From NCBI GenBank assembly GCA_037442205.1, contig JBBIQS010000029.1, positions 1 through 64,000 on the forward strand: a stretch of DNA of 64,000 nucleotides, in the 5' to 3' direction. The stretch's first letter is position 1, and every line of letters begins with the position of its first letter. Shown in pieces: positions 1 to 9,810 of the stretch. The translations under genes were made by a program, and so were the position numbers. Origin of the DNA: JBBIQS01 sp037442205 (lineage in GTDB: Bacteria; Myxococcota; Myxococcia; Myxococcales; UBA5297). The notes under the pieces were generated by a model. That model saw nothing but the letters and a program-made list of their open reading frames with translations, was not told the DNA's origin and searched no databases.

Positions 1-80
1 CTCGAACTGGACCGAGTTGTCGAGGCTCGCACGTGGCAAGAACCGGTGCGAACGGGTCGAGAGCCCCTCCACTCCGCCTG

Positions 81-640
81 CCCTGAGCTCGTCGAAGGGC
101 TCGGGCTGACCGGGCTACCCTCTCTGCGACCGGGCGGCCGAAACCGTTTGCCCTGAGCCTGTCGAAGGGCCCTCGACAAGCTCGGGCTGACCGGGGCGGC
201 CTTCTCTGCGAGCCGGCTGCCGGAACCCTTTGCCCTGAGCCTGTCGAAGGGCCCTCGACAAGCTCGGGCCGACCCGGGCGGCCTTCTCTGCGAGCCGGCT
301 GCCGGAACCCTTTGCCCTGAGCCTGTCGAAGGGCCCTCGACAAGCTCGGGCTGACCGGGGCGGCCTTCTCTGCGACCGGGCGGCCGAAACCGTTTGCCCT
401 GAGCCTGTCGAAGGGCCCTCGACAAGCTCGGGCCGACCCGGGGCGGCCTTCTCTGCGAGCCGGCTGCCGGAACCCTTTGCCCTGCGCCTGTCGAAGGGCC
501 CTCGACAAGCTCGGGCTGACCGGGGCGGCCTTCTCTGCGAGCCGGCTGCCGGAACCCTTTGCCCTGCGCCTGTCGAAGGGCCCTCGACCAGCTCGGGCTG
601 ACCGGGCTGGTCTCTCTGCGAGCGGTCGGCCTGACCGTTG
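81..640. repeat. 82-bp tandem repeat array with palindromic core
   Basis: The core CCCTGAGCCTGTCGAAGGG begins at 151, 233, 315, 397, 480 and 562, a spacing of 82-83 bp, with a shorter degenerate copy at 81. Each unit joins this core to its near reverse complement CCCTCGACAAGCTCGGG, giving a palindrome of about 37 bp. A spacer of about 45 bp follows and comes in two alternating forms, one with GACCGGGCGGCCGAAACC and one with GAGCCGGCTGCCGGAACC. The core resembles the TTCGACAAGCTCAGGGC-type repeat scattered through many bacterial genomes. Open frames on both strands through the array are by-products of the repeat. Bases 1-80 show nothing recognisable, so 1-674 holds only this array and the leader of the next gene. 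Confidence 0.9.
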
Positions 641-674
641 GACTTTCCTCCCGGATTCCCGCTACCTTCCATCC

Positions 675-1457
675 GTGATCGCCGCCTCTTCCGCCCTGCG
701 CCGAGCCATTCGGCACCTCGCCTTGGCCCTGCTCGCCTTGGCATGGCTGTCTTGCGGGTCCGCCACCTCGGGCGTGTCGGTCGGCGGCAACCGGCTGACC
801 CCCAAGGACGCGGTCTTCTGGAGCGGCGCCTTCCCCCTGAGCACCCGGGCCGGCGCGGTGGTGGTGATCGGCGACCAGGGCTCGCTCTGCAAGCGCTACC
901 CTTCGGCTGATGCCTGCGGCGCCCGCGGGATGGAGAGCTTTCCCGGCGACGGCACCTTCATCGTCATCGAAGCCCCGACCATCGCCCCCGGCGAGTTCCA
1001 GTTCGGCGCCAAGGATCTCGCCCGCTCGGCCAGCCTGCGCTTCGCGGTGGTCCGCGACGGCGCGGTGGCCTTCTCCGATGAGGCGATCAGCGGCACGGTC
1101 TCCTTCTCCAGCCTGACCACCGGCTCCGACGCCTCCGGCACCTTCTCCGCCAACCTCAAGAGCGGCGAAACCGCCAGCGCCAGCTTCCAGGCCAGCTACT
1201 GCCGCGCGTTCGACGACTTCGCCAAGCGCATCGCCGAGGCCAATCTGAGCTGCACCTCCTCGCTGCTCACCAAGTCCTGCGACGGCGCCTGCACCTGCGC
1301 CGGGCGCGTCAACACCGCCCACTGCGATCGCGCCGACTCGAACGCCGACTGGTCCTGCTCGTGCAGCTTCCAGGGCACCGCCTCGACCTGCACCGTCCCG
1401 CGCACCACCGCCGACGTCTGCGCCCCGGGCAACAGCTGCTGCGCCCTCGACTTCTGA
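675..1457 (+). CDS. Cys-rich lipoprotein of unknown function
   Basis: About 260 residues from a GTG start. I prefer this start because it puts a signal peptide at the N-terminus (RR near residue 10, then a Leu/Ala-rich core) ending in a lipobox, L-S-C-G. An in-frame ATG at 477 lies inside the tandem repeat and would add a repeat-derived tail. The middle looks like a beta-rich secreted domain. The last 65 or so residues carry about 12 cysteines, including a final C-C pair, which suggests several disulfides or metal binding outside the cytoplasm. No family was recognised. It is probably anchored in the outer membrane. mutY follows on the same strand after 80 bp. No strong ribosome-binding site is visible. 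Confidence 0.65.
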   Translation: MIAASSALRRAIRHLALALLALAWLSCGSATSGVSVGGNRLTPKDAVFWSGAFPLSTRAGAVVVIGDQGSLCKRYPSADACGARGMESFPGDGTFIVIEAPTIAPGEFQFGAKDLARSASLRFAVVRDGAVAFSDEAISGTVSFSSLTTGSDASGTFSANLKSGETASASFQASYCRAFDDFAKRIAEANLSCTSSLLTKSCDGACTCAGRVNTAHCDRADSNADWSCSCSFQGTASTCTVPRTTADVCAPGNSCCALDF

Positions 1458-1537
1458 GCTCGCGATTGCCCGCCTCCCGCCGTCTGACCTCGCCCGCCGC
1501 CCCGGACGCCTCGCCCTGGCACCTGGAGCGCGAGGCG

Positions 1538-2560
1538 ATGCGCGCTTCGCTGCTGAAATGGTTCGACGCCAACCAGCGCGACCTCCCCTGGCGCCGCGAC
1601 CGCTCGCCGTACGCGGTGTGGGTCTCGGAGATCATGCTCCAGCAGACTCAGGTGGCCACGGTCATCCCGTACTTCCTGAGGTTTCTGGCCCGCTTCCCGA
1701 ATCCGGCCGCCCTGGCCGCCGCGCCGCTGGAGGAGGTGCTCGCCCAGTGGAAGGGCTTGGGCTACTACAGCCGCGCGCGCAACCTGCACCGCGCCGCGCA
1801 GCTCATCGCCAGCCAGGGCATGCCCGACACCGCCGCCAAGCTGCGCGAGCTGCCCGGCCTGGGGCGCTACACCGCCGCCGCGGTGGCGTCGCTGGCCTTC
1901 GGCGAGAAGGTGGCGGTGCTCGACGGCAACGTCGCCAGGGTGCTGGCGCGGCTGGGGGCGATCGCGGAGCCGCTCGAGGCCCCCGCGATCCAGAAAGTGC
2001 TCTGGCAGCAGGCGGAGGAGCTGCTCGATCCCGGCCGGCCGGGCGCCTTCAACGAGGCGATGATGGAGCTGGGCGCCCTGGTCTGCTCTCCAGGAGAGCC
2101 GGGGTGCCTCGCCTGCCCGCTCTCGGCCCACTGCCGGGCCCGGCAGCGCGGCCTGCAGGCCAGGATCCCGGCGCCGAAGCAGCGCGCAGCACGCAAGAAG
2201 CTCGATCTGGCCTGCGCGGTGGTCCGCAAGGGAGAGGCGCTGCTGGTCGCCCGGCGCGAGGAGTCCGGGCTCTTCGGCGGATTGTGGGAGCTTCCCTGCG
2301 CCGAGATCGGCGGGGAGAAGGACGCGCGCTCCGGCCTCGCCGAGCTGGGACTGCGCGCGATCGACGGCGAACCGATCGCCCTGGTCCGCCGGACTCTCAC
2401 TCACCGCGATCTGTCGCTCCATCTGCTGCGCTGCCGCGCTCCCCGCGGCAAGCTGCCCGGCTATCTGGAGCAGCGCTTTGCTTCCGCCGACCAGCTTCAG
2501 ACGCTGGGGATCTCCACCGCGATGGCTCGGGCGATTGAGCGGGCGCTGAACCTCGACTGA
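1538..2560 (+). CDS. mutY: A/G-specific adenine DNA glycosylase MutY
   Basis: Removes adenine mispaired with 8-oxoguanine in base-excision repair. The start chosen gives MRASLLKWFDANQRDLPWRR, matching the usual MutY N-terminus, with GGAG about 10 bases upstream. The helix-hairpin-helix region reads LPGLGRYTAAAVASLAFG and is followed by the catalytic Asp in VLDGNVARVLAR. The catalytic Glu lies in VWVSEIMLQQTQV. The iron-sulfur cluster ligands C-x6-C-x2-C-x5-C are intact (VCSPGEPGCLACPLSAHC). The C-terminal NUDIX-like 8-oxoG recognition domain contains FGGLWELP and the THRDLSLHLL segment. Length (340 aa) is normal. It appears complete and functional. Confidence 0.97.
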   Translation: MRASLLKWFDANQRDLPWRRDRSPYAVWVSEIMLQQTQVATVIPYFLRFLARFPNPAALAAAPLEEVLAQWKGLGYYSRARNLHRAAQLIASQGMPDTAAKLRELPGLGRYTAAAVASLAFGEKVAVLDGNVARVLARLGAIAEPLEAPAIQKVLWQQAEELLDPGRPGAFNEAMMELGALVCSPGEPGCLACPLSAHCRARQRGLQARIPAPKQRAARKKLDLACAVVRKGEALLVARREESGLFGGLWELPCAEIGGEKDARSGLAELGLRAIDGEPIALVRRTLTHRDLSLHLLRCRAPRGKLPGYLEQRFASADQLQTLGISTAMARAIERALNLD

Positions 2561-2583
2561 AGATCCCGATCCTTCGGCGAGGG

Positions 2584-2633
2584 CCTGGGAGCGCCGGCGT
2601 CTCGCCGGCCGCGTCCGGCCGAAGGCCGGGGCG
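2584..2633 (-). repeat. Double-hairpin interspersed repeat, copy A
   Basis: GGGAGCGCCGGCGTCTCGCC followed by GGCCGCGTCCGGCCGAAGGC matches the reverse complement of the element at 3448-3502 almost base for base. It contains two back-to-back hairpins (GCCGGCG-tct-CGCCGGC and CCGGCC-gaa-GGCCGG). Its right end lacks the terminal CTCCCA of the other copy. It lies between the 3' ends of mutY and the convergent LON-domain gene. Confidence 0.8.
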
Positions 2634-2644
2634 TGCGCGGAAGG

Positions 2645-3313
2645 TTAGGACCGCAGCTCCTCGCCGCCCTGCATCCCGCGGATCTGCGCGAGGATCACGC
2701 TCAGCTCGCCGATGAGGGCTTCCATTCGACGCTGCACGTCGATCGCCTCGAGGATCGTCTGCCGGGGCCCCGGTTCGACCAGCAGATCGGACGCCGCCAC
2801 GTCGCACAGCCGCCCCGGGTCCGAGATTTGCGCCACTTCCTCGGCCAGCAGCTCGCCGATCTCTCCGGGCAGCGCCTGGCAGAGGGCCAGGATGCAGGAG
2901 CGCACCGCGTCGAGGGACGAGAGATCGAGCGCCGGCCTGTCGGCCAACTCTTCGGCAATCACCTCGCGGTAGCCGCCCAGCGCCACGGCGTGCTCGCCGA
3001 CGATCCGAATCCGCATGATCCCTCGGACCTGCAGGTCGAAGCGCCCGTCAGGCAGGCGCCGGTGCGCCTCAATGACTCCCGCCCCCGCAATCGGCCGCAG
3101 CTCCGGCTTGCCGTGCTTCTCCGGCTCCCAGCCCGGGGCCAACATCGGCAGCGCCAGCACCTTGTCGCCCTCCAATGCCTCCGCCACCAACGCCCGGTAC
3201 CTCGGCTCGAAGACGTGCAAGCCCACGCTCCCACCGGGCAGCAGCGCCGAATTGGGCAGCGGAAACACCTTCAACCTGGCCAGCGCCGTGCGCACCTGGT
3301 CTTCGGCGGTCAT
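2645..3313 (-). CDS. Stand-alone LON substrate-binding domain protein
   Basis: 222 residues consisting of little more than the N-terminal domain of Lon protease. Recognisable segments are FPLPNSALLPGG near residue 17, LHVFEPRYRALV near 33 and a basic RGIMRIRI strand near 97. The C-terminal third is helical and charged, like the region that follows the domain in Lon. There is no AAA+ Walker motif and no Ser-Lys protease dyad, so it is not a protease. Such proteins occur widely in proteobacteria without an assigned function. Substrate or adaptor binding is inference. It is convergent with mutY and lies downstream of the pyrophosphatase gene on the same strand, separated by 319 bp that contain repeat copy B. 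Confidence 0.85.
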   Translation of the reverse strand: MTAEDQVRTALARLKVFPLPNSALLPGGSVGLHVFEPRYRALVAEALEGDKVLALPMLAPGWEPEKHGKPELRPIAGAGVIEAHRRLPDGRFDLQVRGIMRIRIVGEHAVALGGYREVIAEELADRPALDLSSLDAVRSCILALCQALPGEIGELLAEEVAQISDPGRLCDVAASDLLVEPGPRQTILEAIDVQRRMEALIGELSVILAQIRGMQGGEELRS

Positions 3314-3447
3314 GGAGGCCTCGGAAAATCTCCAAACCTAGATTGGATGGGGTCCCGCCGTCGCGCCACCGGATCTTTAGGACGATCGCTGGCTGTGCTT
3401 GCGCTCGCTTCCTCGTCTTCTCTTCGGTCTCTTCACGAAATTCGGCT

Positions 3448-3502
3448 TGGGAGCGCCCCGGCCTTCGGCCGGACTTCGGCCGGCGAGACGCCGGCGCTCC
3501 CA
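3448..3502 (+). repeat. Double-hairpin interspersed repeat, copy B
   Basis: The ends are a perfect 10-bp inverted repeat, TGGGAGCGCC and GGCGCTCCCA. Inside are two further palindromes, CCGGCCTTCGGCCGG and CGGCCGGCGAGACGCCGGCG, so the strand could fold as a cruciform with two arms. It is the inverse-oriented partner of 2584-2633. The rest of the 3314-3632 gap shows no gene and no clear promoter. Confidence 0.85.
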
Positions 3503-3632
3503 GGCGCTCGGCGCAGTACTTGGCTTGCTGCTGTTGCTCTTTGCCGCGGTTCGCCCGCCACCCTGAAGCGCGAAGCGCCAGGCCCTCGGAAGAGAACCCG
3601 GCGCTTCGGTCTTCAACTTGCTGCTGAGCGGG

Positions 3633-6113
<2,481 letters not shown>

Positions 6114-6280
6114 TGTCGGACTCCCATCCTGCCCTCCGCTCGAGGCGCGGGCATCGGAGTTGGCGGTTGAAATACCGGGTGACTCGAGACCTGCCGCGCC
6201 AAATGGCTTCACGACCGGGCGGAGGTCCGTCTCACTGCAACCGCGGTCGGCGCGAGGCCCAGACAGCGGTCCGTCGGTTG

Positions 6281-6309
6281 GATGTAGGAGTAATTTTGCG
6301 TCGCGTCAA
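6281..6309 (-). promoter_or_regulatory. Probable sigma-70 promoter of hppA
   Basis: On the minus strand TTGACG (6309-6304) is followed after 17 bases by TACATC (6286-6281). Transcription would start near 6274 and leave a 5' leader of about 160 bases before the ATG at 6113. The stretch 6114-6445 has no gene. It lies between hppA and the upstream patatin gene and shows nothing else clear. Confidence 0.5.
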
Positions 6310-6445
6310 GAGTTTTCAGGCGGCCGCCAACCTGCCCGCCCTTGACGCACTGCCTCGAATTGATCCAACCCGGCGCCATTCCGGCGGAATATTGGCCAGC
6401 GGACCTTCGCGCGGCAGCGGCTGCCCCGCTGGGTCGGGGGCGACC

Positions 6446-7312
6446 TCAAACGACGTCTTGGGCGGGGCCGCGCAGGGCTTCGATCGCCATCCGCTTGGCC
6501 TCTTCGATCACCGATCGGCCGCGCGAGAGCGAGCCCGGCCCCAGCCTGGGAAGCCGGGAGCTGACCACCGCCACCGGAACCCGCGAGCGGCGCAGCACCT
6601 CGAGCTGCAAGTCGAAGTGGTCCTGCCGCAGGGCGGTGACTGCGCTGGCCATCGCCCCGGCGTAGGCCAGAGGCCCGCGCGGCTGCCCGTCCTGCGCGCG
6701 CGAGGGAAGGTAGTGGACGACCACCACCTCGGGTTTGAAGGCCTCGTGCAGCGCCAGCACCGGCGCCTTGTCCACCAGCCCGCCGTCCCAGAAGAGCTCG
6801 CCGTCGACCTCGGCGGCGCGGAACAGCCCGGGATAGGCGCAGGTGGCGTGGACCCGGGAAGCGAGCTCGCCCCTGGTGAAGCCCTGGGCGGTCCCTCGGC
6901 TCAGGTTGGCGGCGACCAAGAGCAGCGGAGTGCGGCAGGCCTCGATCGATTTGGCCGGCAGCGAGGCCTCGAGCAGCGCCCGGAAGCGCTCGCCCTTGAG
7001 CAGCCCTGTCGCGCCCCAGCCTCGCAGCGCGCCGGCCAGGGCTCCGAAGGGATCCGGATCCCAGAAGTCCCTGCGCTCGACCGCGCACAGGCGCTCGGCG
7101 ATCTGGGTGGCGCTCATCCCGGAGGCGGCCATCGCGCTCACCAGCCCGCCGGCCGAGGTGCCGGCGAAGCTGTGGACCTCGACGCCGCACTCCTCCAGCG
7201 CCGCCAGGAAGCCGGCGTGGGCGAAGAAGCCAAAGTAGCCGGCGGAGAGGACCACCCCCACCCGCTTGCCTTGGAGCCGCTGAGTTAGCGTCGGTGCCGA
7301 AGGGGTCGCCAT
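6446..7312 (-). CDS. Patatin-like phospholipase
   Basis: A 288-residue lipid acyl hydrolase with a Ser-Asp dyad. The nucleophile elbow is GTSAGG with Ser53, and the catalytic Asp176 sits in WDGGLVDKAP. The oxyanion-loop region reads VVLSAGYFGFFAHAGFL instead of the usual G-G-G-x-R/K, typical of some bacterial patatins of the RssA type. No signal peptide is visible, so it is probably cytoplasmic or membrane-associated. The ATG at 7312 has a perfect AGGAGG seven bases upstream. Earlier in-frame codons would run into the tRNA gene. The substrate cannot be read from the sequence. Confidence 0.88.
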   Translation of the reverse strand: MATPSAPTLTQRLQGKRVGVVLSAGYFGFFAHAGFLAALEECGVEVHSFAGTSAGGLVSAMAASGMSATQIAERLCAVERRDFWDPDPFGALAGALRGWGATGLLKGERFRALLEASLPAKSIEACRTPLLLVAANLSRGTAQGFTRGELASRVHATCAYPGLFRAAEVDGELFWDGGLVDKAPVLALHEAFKPEVVVVHYLPSRAQDGQPRGPLAYAGAMASAVTALRQDHFDLQLEVLRRSRVPVAVVSSRLPRLGPGSLSRGRSVIEEAKRMAIEALRGPAQDVV

Positions 7313-7361
7313 CCGCCTGCCTCCTGGGAGCTGCCTCGCCTGGAAGGCCTCGGGCTTGCTC

Positions 7362-7405
7362 GGCCAAAACGACTTCGGCGGCCCTTGTTGGAAGGGGCCG
7401 CCGAG
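7362..7405 (-). terminator. Terminator downstream of tRNA-Lys
   Basis: On the minus strand TCGGCGGCCC, a 10-base loop region and GGGCCGCCGA form a strong hairpin about 25 bases after the tRNA, followed by AGTCGTTTT. It separates the tRNA transcript from the patatin gene. Confidence 0.65.
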
Positions 7406-7429
7406 GCTTGCAGGCTTGATTTTGTCTTG

Positions 7430-7502
7430 TGAGTGCGGTCGGAATCGAACCGACAACCTATGGATTAAGAGTCCATTGCTCTGCCAATTGAGCTACGCAC
7501 CC
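7430..7502 (-). tRNA. tRNA-Lys (anticodon CUU)
   Basis: A 73-base cloverleaf. The acceptor stem GGGTGCG pairs with CGCACTC with A as discriminator. The D-arm is AGCTCAATTGGCAGAGC. The anticodon stem ATGGA/TCCAT encloses the loop CTCTTAA, giving anticodon CTT, which reads AAG. The T-arm is GTCGGTTCGATTCCGAC. CCA is not encoded. A good promoter lies upstream and a hairpin terminator downstream, so it is a single-gene transcript. Confidence 0.96.
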
Positions 7503-7546
7503 TCGGAAGGCCACCATCTTCTGGTCGCCGCCGAAAAACGGCGCGG

Positions 7547-7575
7547 TTTGTAACTGAGGCCAGCGAGCTTGTCAA
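7547..7575 (-). promoter_or_regulatory. Sigma-70 promoter of tRNA-Lys
   Basis: Minus strand TTGACA (7575-7570), 17-base spacer, TACAAA (7552-7547). Transcription would start near 7540, leaving about 38 bases before the mature tRNA. The leader contains a small GCCG-TTTTT-CGGC hairpin. Confidence 0.7.
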
Positions 7576-7588
7576 CAACTCGCTGGCC
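7558..7588. promoter_or_regulatory. 10-bp dyad around the -35 box of the tRNA promoter
   Basis: GGCCAGCGAG (7558-7567) and CTCGCTGGCC (7579-7588) are perfect inverted repeats 11 bases apart, and the loop holds the TTGACA hexamer. No T-run follows on either strand, so an operator is as likely as a terminator for the acyltransferase gene that ends at 7617. The role is inference. Confidence 0.5.
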
Positions 7589-7616
7589 GAATCGATTCCC
7601 GCGCCTCGGCTCCCGG

Positions 7617-8492
7617 CTACTTCTGCCCCGCGGCCAGCGCCGGCTGCTCGACCGCCTGGTCGAGCTTGTCGAAGTGCTCGTAGGGGTGCTCGAGCCACTC
7701 GCGCAGGGTCTTGGACATCACCGAGGCGTGGAAGCCGTCGATGATCCGGTGGTCGAAGGTGGCGTTGATCGACATCACCTTGCCGACCACCAGCTTGCCG
7801 TCCTCCACCACCGGCGCATCCTTGACCGCTCCCACCGCCAGCAGCAGCGGGACCTTCGAGTAGGGCACCACCGGCACGTACGCCACATCGAGCCCCAGGG
7901 TGCCGACGTTGGTGATCATCGCGCTGCCGAACGGATCGTTGGGGATGCCGGCGAAGCGCAGGTCGAGGTTGAGGGTGTAGCTGAAGAACGACAGCAGCTT
8001 GAGGAACAGGTTGAGGAACAGGTAGGGGATGGCCAGGAAGGTCTTGCGCGTCCCCTCCAGCGCCTCGTCCTTGCGGGCGCGGACCTTGTCCACCTTGGCC
8101 TGGAACTCGTCGCACAGCTGCACCAGCGACTTCTTCTCCACGTCGTAGAGGGTGGCGCCGGAGAGGTCGATCTTGCTCGAGCCCTCGTCGGTCATCACCA
8201 CCTGGAAGAAGACGCCGATCACCTTGCGCAGGTAGATGCGGTTGAAGCGCAGCACCGCGTTGGCGTCCGGGCAGGCCTGCAGGGCGGCGGCGGTGGCCTT
8301 GGCCATCAGGTGGCTGATCGTCAGCCGCCGGCCGGTCTTGGCGCGGAACTCCTCCACGTACTTGAGCGCGTTGTCCATCCGCAGGTTCATGGTCCCGTAG
8401 ACCTGGGGGTCGTAGGCGTTGGACCAGGTTCCGATGGCGATCTTGCGGAAGCTGCTGACGTCGTCTTTGCGGACCAGCTCGAGATTCGGCAT
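7617..8492 (-). CDS. E2-type 2-oxoacid dehydrogenase acyltransferase domain protein without lipoyl domain
   Basis: 291 residues corresponding only to the catalytic domain of dihydrolipoamide acyltransferases. The catalytic HxxxDG motif is intact in FDHRIIDG (His248, Asp252), close to the C-terminus. There is no lipoyl domain and no peripheral-subunit-binding domain, and no E1 or E3 gene is nearby. Residues 152-176 (AIPYLFLNLFLKLLSFFSY) form an unusually hydrophobic insert that could dock on a membrane. It may be a free acyltransferase, chloramphenicol-acetyltransferase-like in fold, with an unknown acceptor. It has its own upstream palindrome and is divergent from the PilZ gene. Confidence 0.85.
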   Translation of the reverse strand: MPNLELVRKDDVSSFRKIAIGTWSNAYDPQVYGTMNLRMDNALKYVEEFRAKTGRRLTISHLMAKATAAALQACPDANAVLRFNRIYLRKVIGVFFQVVMTDEGSSKIDLSGATLYDVEKKSLVQLCDEFQAKVDKVRARKDEALEGTRKTFLAIPYLFLNLFLKLLSFFSYTLNLDLRFAGIPNDPFGSAMITNVGTLGLDVAYVPVVPYSKVPLLLAVGAVKDAPVVEDGKLVVGKVMSINATFDHRIIDGFHASVMSKTLREWLEHPYEHFDKLDQAVEQPALAAGQK

Positions 8493-8513
8493 GCGTTTCC
8501 CCGTTCAAAGGCT

Positions 8514-8529
8514 CAGCGCACGTGCGCTG
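8514..8529. promoter_or_regulatory. 16-bp perfect palindrome, possible operator
   Basis: CAGCGCACGTGCGCTG is a perfect palindrome 22 bp before the acyltransferase start codon, in the divergent region shared with the PilZ gene. Its size and place suit a dimeric repressor, but nothing identifies the regulator. Confidence 0.4.
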
Positions 8530-8709
8530 GAGGCCTGACGCTACCAGACCTGGCGCCAGCGCGGACAGTGGGCGGCCTCTTGAGCCCCCGAACGCCTCGC
8601 CGAGGGGCTCGTTTCACTCTCTGGCAGTTGCCCGCGGGCGGCGACCGCCGGACAATCGCAGTGGCAGCCCCGGGGAGGCAGACCCGGCCGCGGCTATGGA
8701 GATTTTCAG

Positions 8710-9570
8710 GTGATCGCTCCCGAGAAGATCCGGCAATTGCTCGAGGACTACCGCCGCCTGTCGGAGGCGGCGAAGCGTGGGCCGCTCAGCCCTCCGGATC
8801 GACAGGCGCTGGAGCTGGTCAAGGACGTGCTCCTCGAGGAGGGCGCGCTCCTCGAAGCCCAGGAGACCAGGCAGATCCCGCGCGTGCCGCGCGCCCCGCT
8901 GTCGATGGAGGTCCAGTTCCCCAGCCAGGGCTCGGTGGCCAAGGCGCTGACCAAGGACGTGAGCACCGGAGGCCTGGCGCTGGCCACCGACCGCCCGCTG
9001 CCGGTGGGCAGCGTGCTCAACCTCACGGTGAAGGTCCCGGGCTGGCCCGAGCCGCTGTCGGTCAAGGGCCAGGTGATGTGGGTCAAGGCCGGGACGATGG
9101 GCATCTCGTTCCAGGAGCTGGGACCCAAGGATCAGCAGCGACTCAAGGATCTGGTGCTGGAGAATACGTCGGTTCTCTCCAAGCTGACCTCGGCGCTGGG
9201 GCACAAGGAGAAGCAGGCGAGTGCGCAGGTGTCGGGATGGGCCTGCGTGGTGCTGCGGCTGGGCGACGAAGTCATGGCCGACGTCACCGCCGAGCTGCTG
9301 GGAGCTCACGGCTACCTGGTCCACGAAGACCCGCCGCCGGAGGTACACCCGGGCCTGGTGGTGGGCGACCTGAGAACCGCCTCCGCGCTGGTGCATCGCT
9401 TCAAGGGCATTCCGCTGGTGCTGGTCAACGTCAGCGGCCCCGAGGCGCTGGTCGGCGACATGGCGACGCTTCGGCCGCGCGGGTACGTGCAGCGGCCGGC
9501 AAGCCCGGCGCGGATCGTCGAGGCCGTCCGCAAGGCGGTGCAGCTGCAGGGAACGACGACGGCGGGGTAG
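8710..9570 (+). CDS. PilZ domain protein with C-terminal receiver-like domain
   Basis: 286 residues from a GTG start with GGAG eight bases upstream. Residues 1-50 are helical. Residues 54-150 are a PilZ domain whose cyclic-di-GMP motifs look intact: RQIPR (RxxxR, 54-58) and DVSTGG (D/NxSxxG, 83-88). Residues 175-280 have the alternating beta-alpha pattern of a response-regulator receiver but show no convincing phospho-acceptor Asp pocket, so it is probably a pseudo-receiver. A role as a cyclic-di-GMP effector in motility or development is the family expectation. No neighbour indicates the output. Confidence 0.85.
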   Translation: MIAPEKIRQLLEDYRRLSEAAKRGPLSPPDRQALELVKDVLLEEGALLEAQETRQIPRVPRAPLSMEVQFPSQGSVAKALTKDVSTGGLALATDRPLPVGSVLNLTVKVPGWPEPLSVKGQVMWVKAGTMGISFQELGPKDQQRLKDLVLENTSVLSKLTSALGHKEKQASAQVSGWACVVLRLGDEVMADVTAELLGAHGYLVHEDPPPEVHPGLVVGDLRTASALVHRFKGIPLVLVNVSGPEALVGDMATLRPRGYVQRPASPARIVEAVRKAVQLQGTTTAG

Positions 9571-9607
9571 TTCGGTCCGGCAATTCGGACGGCGCGCTCG
9601 CCTTCTA

Positions 9608-9777
9608 CCCTCACCCCCTCGGTCCCCCTCTCCTTCGGCTTGCGCCTCAGGAGCAGGGGGATGACTTGTTCGCAGCGCGAGCGGCGGATGTTCGCGCGCG
9701 CTTCGTCGCGAATTGCCGCCGAGCCGCCCCCTCCTCCGGAAGCGAAGCGACGGAGAGGGGGCCACGGGGGTGAGGGG
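9608..9777. repeat. 170-bp imperfect inverted-repeat element
   Basis: The left end CCCTCACCCCCTCGGTCCCC and the right end, read on the other strand, CCCTCACCCCCGTGGCCCCC are near-identical arms. Internal arms (GGAGCAGGGGG near 9650 and CCCCCTCCTCC near 9727) extend the pairing. No coding capacity is visible. It sits between two converging gene ends and looks like a non-autonomous palindromic repeat. Confidence 0.7.
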
Positions 9778-9810
9778 ATCGGAGGCCGCCGGTGCCGGGA
9801 ACGGCCTCCG

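Noticed and set aside
81..640. CRISPR array
   Set aside because: Units are direct tandem copies with near-identical 'spacers' and an internal palindrome; there are no unique spacers and no cas genes.
115..744. A 209-codon minus-strand frame through the tandem repeats encoding a repetitive Arg/Gly/Ser-rich protein
   Set aside because: The 82-bp period is not a multiple of three and the peptide consists only of the six-frame products of the palindromic repeat; no start context.
7430..7456. An upstream ATG at 7456 for the patatin gene
   Set aside because: It lies within the tRNA-Lys gene. The ATG at 7312 has AGGAGG and the conserved N-terminus.
7617..8492. Subunit of a pyruvate or 2-oxoglutarate dehydrogenase complex
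   Set aside because: No lipoyl or E1/E3-binding domain, and no partner genes nearby.
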